Assembly (NCBI GenBank): GCA_042089915.1
Contig: JBELJZ010000006.1
Location: 36,125 to 100,124, forward strand
Length of the DNA: 64,000 nt
Direction of reading: 5' to 3'
Source of the DNA: UBA8752 sp002172485
Lineage (GTDB): Bacteria; Bacteroidota; Bacteroidia; Flavobacteriales_D; Sanyastnellaceae
Both the position numbers and the translations under genes were made by a program. This document shows positions 53,479 through 62,000 of the stretch, one piece after another; the stretch's first letter is position 1; the number at the start of each line of letters is the position of its first letter. The notes beneath the pieces are model-generated. The model saw only the letters and a program-made list of their open reading frames with translations, was not told the DNA's origin and did no database searches.

Positions 53479-53486
53479 CAAACTTA
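53479..53486 (-). promoter_or_regulatory. Promoter -7 element TAAGTTTG, 4 nt before the carbonic anhydrase gene
   Basis: An exact TAnnTTTG match on the minus strand; the spacer TTCC leads to ATG 53474. The mRNA would be leaderless. The remaining gap to the NOS gene (to 53651) holds no gene; a TATCTTCC run at 53625-53632 and a GAGGAGA run just before ATG 53652 may serve the NOS gene. Confidence 0.5.
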
Positions 53487-53651
53487 TTCCGCAGCCCGCC
53501 TGCCTGCAGAATCTGGCGCACGAGTTTTTCCATTGTTGGCCATCGGCGCAAGAAGCCATCTCGTGCTTCATGCCCCGCACCGCTCAATCAGCACCGCTCC
53601 CAACCCCACCCGTCCCCCATCGACGTTATCTTCCCCTACAACTGAGGAGAG

Positions 53652-54917
53652 ATGAATCCTGCCCTGAACGGACTTGATGAACGCCGTCGCCTGTTGCTGG
53701 CTGACGCCCAGTCCTTTTTGACGGCGATGCAGGGCGACGCCCAATGCCAGAAGCTGGGCCTCGATTGGTCTGTCCGGTTGGCGGCCGTGGAAGCCTCCAT
53801 TCTGGAGACCGGGACCTACCTCCACACGACCGAGGAACTGGAGTTCGGTGCGCGCCTGGCTTGGCGCAACAGCAACCGGTGCATCGGACGGCACATGTGG
53901 CGCACACTGCGCGTATTGGACCGGCGCGAGACCGTCGATCTGGACGGCGTCATCAGCGCACTCGGAGACCACCTCGACGCCGCATGGAACGGCGGCCGAA
54001 TCCAAAGCGTCATTTCCATTTTCGCTCCGCGACACCCCGAAGCGCCGTCCCAGCCAGACGCCGTGCGCATGGCCAACCACCAACTGACCCGCTACGCCGG
54101 GTTTGCAGGCGACGATGGCCGCATTGTCGGAGACCCTCACTCAGCAGACATCACCCAAAGCTTGATGGCCCAGGGATGGACTCCGAAAACCAGAACGGCC
54201 TTCACTCCCCTGCCGTGGAGCATCTGGCTGGAGGACGAATGCCTACCGCCTTATGATGCCTTTGCCCACCACCCCGAGTGGCTGCGCGAAGTCCACATCA
54301 CCCACCCCGACAACCCCGACTTCGCCGCGCTCGGCCTGAAGTGGTATGCGGTGCCGGCCATCAGCGAGATGGCCCTGGTCATCGGGGGCATCGTCTACCC
54401 GTGCGCGCCGTTCAACGGATGGTACATGGGCACGGAAGTGGGCGCGCGGAACTTTGGCGACACCGACCGCTACGACATGCTGCCTGCCGTGGCCCGCGTC
54501 TTCGACCTCGACACATCCTCGGACCGCCAACTCTGGCGGGACCGGGCCTTGGTCGAACTCAACCGGGCCGTGCTGCACAGCTATGACGAGGCTGGCGTCC
54601 AGATCGGCGATCACCACGAATTGGGCCGACAGTTCGAGAGGTTCTGCCAAGCGGAAGAGAACCAACAACGCGGCATCACCGGCGATTGGGCATGGCTTTC
54701 CCCTCCTGTTTCGGCATCCGCAACGCCTCAGTTCCATCGGTCCTATGATGGCCGGGTCGCTCGCCACACCAACTACTTCTACCAAAGTCCCGTGGCCCAA
54801 GATGTCGAGGCGCGGCGTTCGGGCACCTCCTCTGCGGCGATGCCCCATCCAGACCCGTACCACTTGGGCCACGTCCACCCAACGCCGCGCTGTCCGTACG
54901 GGTTTGACCAGACGTGA
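53652..54917 (+). CDS. nos: Bacterial nitric oxide synthase, oxygenase domain only
   Basis: A 421-residue haem protein that oxidises L-arginine to citrulline and NO. The haem-ligand cysteine is C77 in WRNSNRCIGR. E262 in GWYMGTEVGARNFGDTDRYD is the arginine-binding glutamate, and GDWAWLSPPVSASATPQFHR holds the pterin-contact tryptophan. The mammalian zinc-binding hook and reductase domain are absent, as in other bacterial NOS; electrons must come from a separate flavoprotein. Unusually, it extends about 40 residues beyond the end expected for this family, with a His/Cys-containing tail (MPHPDPYHLGHVHPTPRCPY). The N-terminus is also slightly long. The gene is divergent from carbonic anhydrase; AhpC/Trx genes follow 228 bp downstream. 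Confidence 0.95.
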   Translation: MNPALNGLDERRRLLLADAQSFLTAMQGDAQCQKLGLDWSVRLAAVEASILETGTYLHTTEELEFGARLAWRNSNRCIGRHMWRTLRVLDRRETVDLDGVISALGDHLDAAWNGGRIQSVISIFAPRHPEAPSQPDAVRMANHQLTRYAGFAGDDGRIVGDPHSADITQSLMAQGWTPKTRTAFTPLPWSIWLEDECLPPYDAFAHHPEWLREVHITHPDNPDFAALGLKWYAVPAISEMALVIGGIVYPCAPFNGWYMGTEVGARNFGDTDRYDMLPAVARVFDLDTSSDRQLWRDRALVELNRAVLHSYDEAGVQIGDHHELGRQFERFCQAEENQQRGITGDWAWLSPPVSASATPQFHRSYDGRVARHTNYFYQSPVAQDVEARRSGTSSAAMPHPDPYHLGHVHPTPRCPYGFDQT

Positions 54918-55145
54918 TCAGGGTGCCCCAGCCCTTTGGGATGTAAACAACCCTGAAATCCCTGCAGATTGCCCAGAGAAGTCTCACGTTGGATTCCAAC
55001 CCCGCCGTAGCTTTGCGCCGCCCACGGCGATGAACAATGTGCCCTGCAGGAGGTTGCACGGAAACAATCCTGGTTTCCGACAGCGTCCTGAGCACCTTCG
55101 GCCCGGGTCCAAGCAAACGATACACGCAACTCCAATTCAACCCAC
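54918..55145. other. 228-bp gap between nos and ahpC
   Basis: I see no gene I can support here. A small frame from ATG 55030 would run into ahpC out of frame and has no coding character. A promoter-like TAGCTTTG at 55008-55015 probably drives ahpC. No terminator hairpin is obvious after nos. Confidence 0.5.
55008..55015 (+). promoter_or_regulatory. Promoter -7 element TAGCTTTG upstream of ahpC
   Basis: An exact TAnnTTTG match with TTGG 15 nt upstream as a possible -33 box. It predicts a leader of about 125 nt before ATG 55146, in contrast to the leaderless pattern elsewhere, so post-transcriptional control is possible. Confidence 0.45.
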
Positions 55146-55784
55146 ATGTCCTTTACCGGTCAAACCTTCCCCGACATCACTGTCAACGCCATGAACGACA
55201 TGGGCGACACCAAGTCCATCAACGTTCGCGACATCGCGGTCTCCCAGAAGAAGAAAGTCCTCCTGTTCTGGTACCCCAAAGACTTCACTTTTGTCTGCCC
55301 GACCGAGCTCCACGCCTTCCAAGAGGCACTGCCCGAGTTCGAAAAGCGCAACACCGTGGTCATCGGCGCCTCCTGTGATACCCCAGAGGTGCACTTCGCC
55401 TGGCTCAACACGGCCAAGGACGATGGCGGCATCGAAGGTGTCACCTACGACCTCATTGCGGACAGCAACCGCAACCTCTCCTCCATCCTCGGCATTCTCG
55501 ACGGTCGGATGACCGATGAAATCGGCGAGGACGGCATCCCCCTGATGGAGGGCGACAACGTCACGTACCGTGCGACCTATCTCATCGACGAGGAGGGCAC
55601 CGTGTTCCACGAGGGCATCAACGACAAGCCCATCGGCCGCAATGTCCAGGAGTACCTCCGCCTCATCGACGCCTGCATCCACGTGCAGGAAAAGGGGGAA
55701 GTCTGCCCCGCCAACTGGGAGACCGGAAAGGACGCCTTGACGGAAGACCGCAAGGGCGTGATTTCCTACCTTTCTTCCCACTGA
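55146..55784 (+). CDS. Peroxiredoxin, AhpC/Prx1 type
   Basis: A 212-residue typical 2-Cys peroxiredoxin reducing hydrogen peroxide, organic peroxides and peroxynitrite. The peroxidatic C51 lies in DFTFVCPTELHAFQ and the resolving C187 in GEVCPANWETGK. Length and the ATYLIDEEGTVFH segment are standard. No AhpF reductase gene is adjacent; the thioredoxin encoded 3 bp downstream is the likely reductant. Peroxynitrite arises from NO plus superoxide, so the nearby NOS gene is a sensible neighbour, though co-regulation is not shown. Confidence 0.95.
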   Translation: MSFTGQTFPDITVNAMNDMGDTKSINVRDIAVSQKKKVLLFWYPKDFTFVCPTELHAFQEALPEFEKRNTVVIGASCDTPEVHFAWLNTAKDDGGIEGVTYDLIADSNRNLSSILGILDGRMTDEIGEDGIPLMEGDNVTYRATYLIDEEGTVFHEGINDKPIGRNVQEYLRLIDACIHVQEKGEVCPANWETGKDALTEDRKGVISYLSSH

Positions 55785-55787
55785 GCC

Positions 55788-56102
55788 ATGGTGGAGGAAC
55801 TCAAAGAGGACATCCTTCAAGACTTCATCGGATCCCACGACAAGGTGGTGGTCCAGTTCTCGGCGAGCTGGTGTGGCAACTGCCGCATCATGAAGCCGAA
55901 GATGAAGAAGCTGGACGCCGAGCACGAAGGCATCACCTTTGTCACGATCGACGCGGAGAAGTTCCCCAACTCCCGGAAGCTGGCCACCGTGGACAACCTG
56001 CCCACGTTTGCCGCCTTCCACAACGGATCACTGCACGGTCAAGTCCAGACCAACAAGTTCGATGTCCTGAAAGCCCTCGTCGATGAAGTTGCCCATCATT
56101 AA
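55788..56102 (+). CDS. Thioredoxin-family protein
   Basis: A 104-residue thioredoxin fold protein. The active site is WCGNC (C29, C32) in SASWCGNCRIMKPKMKKLD, with GN in place of the classical GP. The cis-proline loop is present as DNLPTFAAFHNG. It should recycle the adjacent peroxiredoxin. It starts 3 bp after ahpC and overlaps the next gene by 20 bp, so the three genes form a conserved-looking Bacteroidota operon. Confidence 0.92.
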   Translation: MVEELKEDILQDFIGSHDKVVVQFSASWCGNCRIMKPKMKKLDAEHEGITFVTIDAEKFPNSRKLATVDNLPTFAAFHNGSLHGQVQTNKFDVLKALVDEVAHH

Positions 56103-56343
56103 GCACCTCGTCCGGTTCGCCGCCGAGCGCGACGTGGACTTCCTCCACGAGACGTTGGAGACGCTGGAGAACCTGACGGAGTGCGAGGCGCTGCCCGAGG
56201 AGGACCTCGATGTCCTGGGCGAGTTGCTGAGCAACCTGTCCGGCGCGCTGGAGGTGGCGGAAGCCATCGACCAAGGCACGCCCGAAAAGGATGCCCTCAA
56301 CGGGTTCATGCAACGCGTCATGGGCTCGATCGACCGAGGCTGA
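56083..56343 (+). CDS. Small protein of the peroxiredoxin-thioredoxin operon (DUF6952-like)
   Basis: An 86-residue acidic all-helical protein (MKLPIIKHLVRFAAERDVDF, LHETLETLENLTECEALPEE). It lies third after peroxiredoxin and thioredoxin, with a 20-bp overlap, a position where a small uncharacterised family (DUF6952, by memory) is usual in Bacteroidota. No catalytic motif is seen; it has one cysteine (TECEAL). It ends just before a terminator. Confidence 0.65.
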   Translation: MKLPIIKHLVRFAAERDVDFLHETLETLENLTECEALPEEDLDVLGELLSNLSGALEVAEAIDQGTPEKDALNGFMQRVMGSIDRG

Positions 56344-56360
56344 GCGCGCTGCGCCCATCA

Positions 56361-56400
56361 GAAAAGCCCGGGACGTCCAATGGAGGTCTCGGGCTTTTTC
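56361..56400 (+). terminator. Intrinsic terminator after the peroxiredoxin-thioredoxin operon
   Basis: AGCCCGGGAC pairs with GTCTCGGGCT (one G-U) and is followed by TTTTTC. It begins 18 bp after the stop of the small protein gene. Confidence 0.85.
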
Positions 56401-56434
56401 TTGGCCTCCACTTCTGAGATTTTCCTTGCCAACG

Positions 56435-56460
56435 AAAAGGCCCGCGCATGCGGGCCTTTT
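56435..56460 (-). terminator. Intrinsic terminator downstream of tRNA-Arg
   Basis: A perfect inverted repeat, AAAAGGCCCGC / GCGGGCCTTTT around GCAT. On the minus strand it ends the tRNA transcript about 23 nt past the tRNA-Arg CCA end; being symmetrical it may also act on the plus strand. Confidence 0.85.
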
Positions 56461-56482
56461 GTGTGAATCGGAATGTGTCCGG

Positions 56483-56557
56483 TGGTAGCTCCGACAGGAA
56501 TCGAACCTGTATCTAGGGTACCGGAAACCCTCATTCTATCCATTGAACTACGGAGCC
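56483..56557 (-). tRNA. tRNA-Arg (anticodon CCG), CCA encoded
   Basis: A 75-nt cloverleaf on the minus strand. The acceptor stem GGCTCCG pairs with CGGAGCT (G1-U72 wobble). The anticodon stem AGGGT/ACCCT holds the loop TTCCGGT, anticodon CCG, reading CGG. The T arm is ACAGG-TTCGATT-CCTGT. The 3' end ACCA is genome-encoded. Confidence 0.95.
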
Positions 56558-56560
56558 GAA

Positions 56561-56590
56561 CAAAAACGGTGCGCGGGGAGCGCACCGTCC
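56561..56590 (-). terminator. Terminator-like hairpin between tRNA-Ala and tRNA-Arg
   Basis: On the minus strand ACGGTGCGC pairs perfectly with GCGCACCGT around TCCCC and is followed by TTTTTG. It ends only 3 nt before the first base of tRNA-Arg. It could terminate after tRNA-Ala or be a processing signal in a joint transcript. Confidence 0.75.
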
Positions 56591-56598
56591 GGTTGTTG

Positions 56599-56672
<74 letters not shown>

Positions 56673-56749
56673 TCCACAAGGTGGTTTGCTTCCCGTTGGA
56701 AGCGAGGGCAAATATAGGCGCTTCCATCATTCGTCCTACGTAGACGCCA

Positions 56750-58288
56750 TCATTCCTCGACCCAGACCGGAATCGCCCGGGCGCCGAGAATGTCTTCGCG
56801 GCGGAGCCAGTGGAGCCCCTGCACATGGGGGACCTGTTGCCCCTGACCCGCAACGACTTGGCGACCATCGGGTGCATGGAGGGTCCATGACGTCCCCAGC
56901 CTCTCCGGCCACGACGCGCCTGCGCGGACCCACCAGCCTGTCGCGTCCTGTTGGACTGGCCAGCGCGCTTCCACGCCGACAAACACCGACTCGGTGGGCA
57001 CTGCAACAGCCACCTGAACCGAATCGAAGCCCAACGTGAAATTGGTCCTCGAGGAACGGAACAGGGTGGCATCTTGACTTCCGTTGCCCGCCGTGAGTTC
57101 GGTCCAGCTGTTGGAGGATCCGGCCACCAAGAGGCGTCCCTGAGGATCGAGGGCGAGGTCCCACACGTCTTCATCCGCAGCCCCTCCGAAGGTGTACGCT
57201 CCGAACCAGGCACCCGTCGGGCCAAATCGGGTTTGGACCAGGGCTCCAGCGCCTCCCTCCCCTTTGGTGGTGGTGCGCGCTGCGCATTGAACCACGTCTC
57301 CCGTCCAGAGCACGTCCCGCGCAGGGCGGTCGGCCGCGCTGCCGGTTTCCACGACCCACTCCTGCCCCCATTCGACGGTCTCCAGAGGTTCCGGCACAGC
57401 GGCGAGCCGGCCGAACATGGCATCGAGGGTGCCGTCGGCCGAGCTGAGGGTGCCGGCCCATGCGAGGCCTTCCCCGCTTGCCGTCAGGCGGTGCAGTTCG
57501 ATGTCGGGATCTTCAATGGCCGCCACATCGCTGACCACGGGATTGCCATTGTCCACGGTGACCGCGAGAATGGCATGTGGGGCAGACGGCACGTTGGCAC
57601 GGCGGACGGCGATGTAGAGGGTGTCGGCATGCCAGTCGGCATCGAGGGCCTCCATGCCTTCCGTGTCGGCGAGCAGGGCCCAGCCGGGCGGCGCATCCAC
57701 GGATCCGGACCACAGCCCGACCTGGATGCCGGTGGGGACCGACGGAGCCGATGTCGAGGCGGTGTGGCCCACGACGAGGAAGGTGTTGCCGCCTGCCGGA
57801 GTGAGGGCCGCGGAGAACGCTGCTCCCGGCGCGGTGAGGTCGAATTCCGCCACCTTTCCCTCCGTGGCGTGCACCCCCAACAGGTGGCCTTCCCAGACAC
57901 CGTCTCTTGGCGCATCATACAGCACCCAAGCCACCGCGGAGTCGCCGGGATCCCGGACCACATCGCGCAACACCATGGACGACGGCGCATCCACTGACGC
58001 GGCGGGGTCTCCTGGAAAAGCAAAGGACCATTGGTGCACCAGGCCGGTGTCCAGGGCCATGACGAATCCCTTGCGCCCCACGGGGCCGAGCGCGCCTCCA
58101 TTGCCGGTCTGGAGGAACACCGGACTGGTCGTCTCACCGGCAACCAGGACTCCCGCGTCGTCTGCCCAGACGGCCCGACACGACTCTTCTCCTGCCCCAC
58201 CGAAAACGCGGACCTCCAACAAGCCCGGCCCTTGGCCGTGCGCCACGGCCACCGTGGCCAACGTCAACAGGAGGAGGACCCGGTTCAT
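56750..58288 (-). CDS. Secreted beta-propeller-like protein (SBBP-type repeats)
   Basis: A 512-residue exported protein of unknown role. The signal peptide is LLLLTLATVAVAHGQG. The mature sequence has repeats resembling seven-bladed bacterial propeller proteins: VRVFGGAGEESCRAVWADDA, GAYTFGGAADEDVWDLALDP then GRLLVAGSS. The C-terminal about 60 residues (WTLHAPDGRQVVAGQGQQVP, VQGLHWLRR) faintly resemble a type IX sorting domain, which I consider weak. It is the last gene of the dapF-kdsA operon, and its start overlaps the kdsA stop as ATGA. Confidence 0.65.
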   Translation of the reverse strand: MNRVLLLLTLATVAVAHGQGPGLLEVRVFGGAGEESCRAVWADDAGVLVAGETTSPVFLQTGNGGALGPVGRKGFVMALDTGLVHQWSFAFPGDPAASVDAPSSMVLRDVVRDPGDSAVAWVLYDAPRDGVWEGHLLGVHATEGKVAEFDLTAPGAAFSAALTPAGGNTFLVVGHTASTSAPSVPTGIQVGLWSGSVDAPPGWALLADTEGMEALDADWHADTLYIAVRRANVPSAPHAILAVTVDNGNPVVSDVAAIEDPDIELHRLTASGEGLAWAGTLSSADGTLDAMFGRLAAVPEPLETVEWGQEWVVETGSAADRPARDVLWTGDVVQCAARTTTKGEGGAGALVQTRFGPTGAWFGAYTFGGAADEDVWDLALDPQGRLLVAGSSNSWTELTAGNGSQDATLFRSSRTNFTLGFDSVQVAVAVPTESVFVGVEARWPVQQDATGWWVRAGASWPERLGTSWTLHAPDGRQVVAGQGQQVPHVQGLHWLRREDILGARAIPVWVEE

Positions 58289-59118
58289 CCGCGAATCGCT
58301 GCGAGGTAGGCCTCGCGCATGTGGTGCATTTGTCGGGCCACGTCTGCGAAGCGGTCCAACGACAGCATGTTGGCCCCATCGCTTTTGGCGCTGGTGGGGT
58401 CGGGATGGGTTTCGATGAACACCCCGTCAGCCCCTGCTGCCACGGCCGTCCGGGCCATGTGGGCGATGAGTTCGGGACGCCCCCCGGTCACGCCGGACGC
58501 CTGGTTGGGTTGCTGCAGGCTGTGGGTCAGGTCCATGATGGTGGGTGCGAAACTCCGCATGGTGGGCAGTCCCCGGAAGTCGACCACCAGGTCCTGGTAG
58601 CCGAAGGTCGTGCCGCGTTCGGTCACCCAAGCCTGGCCATTGCCGCTGTCGTGGACCTTGGTGACCGCATGCTGCATGGATTCCGCACTGAGGAATTGGC
58701 CCTTCTTCAGGTTGACCACCTTGCCGGTGTTGGCCGCAGCCACGACGAGGTCGGTCTGGCGACAGAGGAACGCCGGAATCTGCAAGACATCCACGTGGGC
58801 CGCAGCGAGGGCCGCCTCCTCCGCGGTGTGGATGTCGGTGGTGACCGGGAGTCCGAATCGCTCTCGGACAGCGGCCAGGATGCCGAGGGCTTTCTCATCC
58901 CCTATGCCAGTGAAGCTGTCGATGCGGGACCGGTTGGCCTTGCGGTAGCTGCCTTTGAAGATCAGGGGCAGTCCCAGCGATGTGCAGGTTTCCTGCAGCG
59001 ATCCCGCGATGCGGAAGGCCATGTCCTCCCCTTCGATGGCGCAGGGGCCGGCGATGATCTGCAATCGGTCGCCGGCAGTCCATCCGGTCTCGGGGGCTTG
59101 CGGGGTGTGGGCGTGCAT
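58285..59118 (-). CDS. kdsA: 3-deoxy-D-manno-octulosonate 8-phosphate synthase
   Basis: A 277-residue TIM-barrel aldolase that condenses phosphoenolpyruvate and arabinose 5-phosphate, starting KDO synthesis for lipopolysaccharide. Diagnostic segments are IIAGPCAIEGEDMAFRIAGS, FKGSYRKANRSRIDSFTGIG, TDIHTAEEA, VLQIPAFLCRQTDLV and FIETHPDPTSAKSDGANML. Length matches the family. ATG 59118 is used; an in-frame TTG at 59136 is less likely. It follows a beta-barrel gene by 24 bp and overlaps the next gene by 4 bp. Its presence suggests the organism makes KDO-containing LPS. Confidence 0.97.
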   Translation of the reverse strand: MHAHTPQAPETGWTAGDRLQIIAGPCAIEGEDMAFRIAGSLQETCTSLGLPLIFKGSYRKANRSRIDSFTGIGDEKALGILAAVRERFGLPVTTDIHTAEEAALAAAHVDVLQIPAFLCRQTDLVVAAANTGKVVNLKKGQFLSAESMQHAVTKVHDSGNGQAWVTERGTTFGYQDLVVDFRGLPTMRSFAPTIMDLTHSLQQPNQASGVTGGRPELIAHMARTAVAAGADGVFIETHPDPTSAKSDGANMLSLDRFADVARQMHHMREAYLAAIRG

Positions 59119-59142
59119 GGTGCGAAGTTCGGTCAAGAGAGG

Positions 59143-60384
59143 TCAGAAGGTGCGGTGCCAATTCAACCCGAAGGCCATGCGCCCGCCCATGCCGGGCAAA
59201 GCGAGCCAACGGGTGGAGACCACCAGGGAGCCACCGGGACGGCTCTGGCGCACCTCCCGGGAAGGCATTTCAAAACGCAAGGGAATGTAGGTGCCTCCCC
59301 AGCCGCCGTGGCCGAGCCCCACTGCGGTGCGGACCGGCCCCCACCCTTGGATGCGGGTGATTTCCACGCGGGCCCGGGGAGCGTAACCGTGTCGTTGCCA
59401 TTCTAGCGTCCACTGGACGTCCGGCCGCCGGAGTGCATGCCGCTCCCAGCGGAAAGTGACCGTCGAAGGCAAGCCAAAGGACAGGTCGCCCTCGAGCGTG
59501 TCGCGCGCCGTGGCCGAGGAAAAATCCGGGGCACCCTGGGTCAAGAGCGGGAACCCCGGCGTGGTAAAGGCCGTGTCGATGCTCGAATATTCCAATGCCC
59601 GAAACCGCCCTCGGCTGAGGTCCTGAATGTCCAAGGACCACCGGTCCGGCCGGCCCATGCCCCCTTCGGATTCTTCCAACGCAATGCCGAGGTCGAACCC
59701 GACCAAAGTCCCGACGCCCAAGGGCGTTCCCCGGGTCGCCAACACGTCGACATCGACCACTTCGTCGTCCCAAGTGGCCCGACTGAACCGGGCAATCCGC
59801 CCTGCGTCGTATCGGTGGACTTCTCCCGCCTGCAAGGCCCATTGGAGCTGGAGGGTCATGGGAATGCCGAATGCCGCCGTCTTCGAGGTGCGGATGCCGC
59901 CGATCTTCAGGCACGTGGCCGAGATGGCTGCAAACGCCGTGCCGCCCAGCCGGTCGTCTCCATCGCTGAGTCCCCAGCGCCCAAAGGCGAACCGGGCAGC
60001 GGCTGGTGACCATTCTGCTGCGGCCACCATGCGGTTCTCGAAGGCCACAAAGGTTTGCCAACTCCCCTGGTCAGGCTCGGGAAACAGCTCCAACGCCGGC
60101 AAGGTCAAGGACACCCCGGACCGCGATGTGCCGCCGAGAAAACCGCCGCCCTTCTGTTCGGACAGCGAGACCAGGCTGCGCACTGGACCACTGATGTCGC
60201 CGCCGAACGCCACGCCGGCCATGGCCCACTTGAGTGCGGCATTGGAAGCCCATTGATGCTCGGACCAGGCCCGCCACTCCGACACCACACCTTCGCGCCT
60301 TGTGCTGTCCGCGGGCTCGCCAGTGGCGCCTGCGGCCCACGGCCCGAGCCATGCCATGAGGAGAAGAAGCCAACGCCGCATCAT
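59143..60384 (-). CDS. Outer-membrane beta-barrel-like protein of unknown function
   Basis: A 413-residue exported protein: signal peptide WLLLLMAWLGPWAAGATG, then alternating strands such as WQTFVAFENRMVAAAEWSPA, TLQLQWALQAGEVHRYDA and MAFGLNWHRTF. The terminal phenylalanine is a barrel-insertion signal. It may belong to the DUF5723-type group of Bacteroidota barrels, which I suggest from the layout only. It lies directly after a lipoprotein gene (ATGA overlap), so a lipoprotein-barrel pair is likely. Confidence 0.65.
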   Translation of the reverse strand: MMRRWLLLLMAWLGPWAAGATGEPADSTRREGVVSEWRAWSEHQWASNAALKWAMAGVAFGGDISGPVRSLVSLSEQKGGGFLGGTSRSGVSLTLPALELFPEPDQGSWQTFVAFENRMVAAAEWSPAAARFAFGRWGLSDGDDRLGGTAFAAISATCLKIGGIRTSKTAAFGIPMTLQLQWALQAGEVHRYDAGRIARFSRATWDDEVVDVDVLATRGTPLGVGTLVGFDLGIALEESEGGMGRPDRWSLDIQDLSRGRFRALEYSSIDTAFTTPGFPLLTQGAPDFSSATARDTLEGDLSFGLPSTVTFRWERHALRRPDVQWTLEWQRHGYAPRARVEITRIQGWGPVRTAVGLGHGGWGGTYIPLRFEMPSREVRQSRPGGSLVVSTRWLALPGMGGRMAFGLNWHRTF

Positions 60385-62000
60385 TCCACAGAAATTTGGG
60401 CGTCCCCATCGAGGTGACCGCGCAGGACAACGCGTTGCGCCGTGTTGAACGTGGCCCCCGCTTCAGGCGTTTCGAATGCGACCTCCACCCTCAGCCGGGC
60501 TCCGAGCCGCAGCGCTTCAAAGTGCGGCTGGATCATGTCCACCCGCGACACGGTGGTGGTCGGCGCCAGCGGGTCGCCAGATCCCGGAATGAGGACGACA
60601 TCGGCAAAGTCCAGCCAACCCGGACCGAGAAAGTCATCAAAGAGCGTCATGGATTCCGGCAGGTCCACCAGCTGCAATTGCGCGGTGGCTCCAACCGGCA
60701 AGGCACTTTCGACCTCGAGGTCCAGGAATCCCGAATAATCCAGCCAGTCCGGCGGCACGATGTCGAGGGTATCCACCCACACGGCACGGGAAGCGGACAC
60801 CGCCAGCGGGGCCTCCACCTGGATGCGGGCCTCGGGCAGGCGGGTCAAATCCACCCGGTCGTATCCCCCGGTGACATCGCCGAGTGGATTGACCTCGAGG
60901 TCCACATCCCACGCCAACGCATCGGGCATGGACCCAAGGAACCCGCTAAGGTTGCCCTGGTCGGAGGAGAATTGGAAGGTGGCCTCCGTAGGTGCCACAC
61001 TCCACGCGTTCATGTCGCCAGTGCCTGTGAGTTCAGCCCGTCCCAACCAAACGGGGGTGCCCAGCGCGTCGTCTTGCAGTGGGGTCGTGGTCGCCGCCCC
61101 ATCCGCAGAGTCGATGCGCTGCAAAGCGTTCAACGTGGTGCGCAGATCCAGCCCTGCTGTGTTCCGCAGGGTCAGGTCCACCTCCAATCCCATCCACCCG
61201 ACTTCGAGCGACTGCAAACCGCCTTCGCCCGCCCCGATGTCCAGGATGTCGGCCACATTCAAGGATTGCGCATCGAAGCGGCCTTCGACTTGGGCCACCG
61301 ATAGACCGGACAGCTCCACGGTGAGGGACAGCGCATCGCTGCCAAAGACCCCCACGGGCTCTGCTGCATCTGCAGGCACACCCACGGACCAGCTCGTGGC
61401 CAACCGGCTGTATTGCAGCCCCTGCGGACCATCGAGATCCAGTACCACGCCCGTCAAGTCCAGCACCACCTCCGCTGTATCGGCATCCACCAACAGCTCG
61501 ATTGAGGCTTCGCCGCCATTGGTGCCCTCCGGGAATTCTGCCCCCTCGAATTCATACACGAGAGACAGCGGTCCTTGGACAGTGCTGCTGACCTGGAGCC
61601 GCAGCACGCCGCCATCGAGTCGGGCGCGGCGCAATCCGGCTTGCGGCACATCCAAGGGCACCGTCTCCTCTTCGTTCCATATTGGCGTTCCCGGCGCCAC
61701 CGGGATGGGGCCGCCACCAAAAGGCAAGGTGAAATTGTCCGTCCACGCCGTATCGAACTCGGGCACCAGCGCCGTGGCATCGAGCAGCGGGCGGGTGGCT
61801 TCGACGGTCAGGCGGAGTCCCTCTTCGCCTTCCTCCCACAGGGTGTCCGGCACGAGGTCGGCCCAGTTGAGGGTGTCCTGAAGGAGAATGACGTTGTGCA
61901 CCGGCACCCGCCACGTCACAGGCTCCGTCCGGCAACCTGCCCAGGCGCCCCACAGCAGCAGGCTGCCGATCCAGATGGAAGACGGGCTGAACCGGGTCAT
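60381..62000 (-). CDS. Large lipoprotein of unknown function
   Basis: A 539-residue probable lipoprotein. The signal WIGSLLLWGAWAGC gives a clear lipobox near residue 22. The mature part is beta-rich with repeated valine/leucine strands (LLVDADTAEVVLDLTGVVLD, IELLVDADT, LEVGWMGLEVDLTLRNTAGL) and no recognised domain. The pairing with the following barrel gene by an ATGA overlap suggests a complex in the outer membrane. Start and stop both overlap neighbours, so the boundaries are firm. Confidence 0.7.
   Translation of the reverse strand: MTRFSPSSIWIGSLLLWGAWAGCRTEPVTWRVPVHNVILLQDTLNWADLVPDTLWEEGEEGLRLTVEATRPLLDATALVPEFDTAWTDNFTLPFGGGPIPVAPGTPIWNEEETVPLDVPQAGLRRARLDGGVLRLQVSSTVQGPLSLVYEFEGAEFPEGTNGGEASIELLVDADTAEVVLDLTGVVLDLDGPQGLQYSRLATSWSVGVPADAAEPVGVFGSDALSLTVELSGLSVAQVEGRFDAQSLNVADILDIGAGEGGLQSLEVGWMGLEVDLTLRNTAGLDLRTTLNALQRIDSADGAATTTPLQDDALGTPVWLGRAELTGTGDMNAWSVAPTEATFQFSSDQGNLSGFLGSMPDALAWDVDLEVNPLGDVTGGYDRVDLTRLPEARIQVEAPLAVSASRAVWVDTLDIVPPDWLDYSGFLDLEVESALPVGATAQLQLVDLPESMTLFDDFLGPGWLDFADVVLIPGSGDPLAPTTTVSRVDMIQPHFEALRLGARLRVEVAFETPEAGATFNTAQRVVLRGHLDGDAQISVE

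Noticed and set aside
55030..55194. Small open frame from ATG 55030 running into ahpC
   Set aside because: It overlaps ahpC out of frame, is rich in Pro/Arg/Thr without structure, and lies in the probable ahpC leader.
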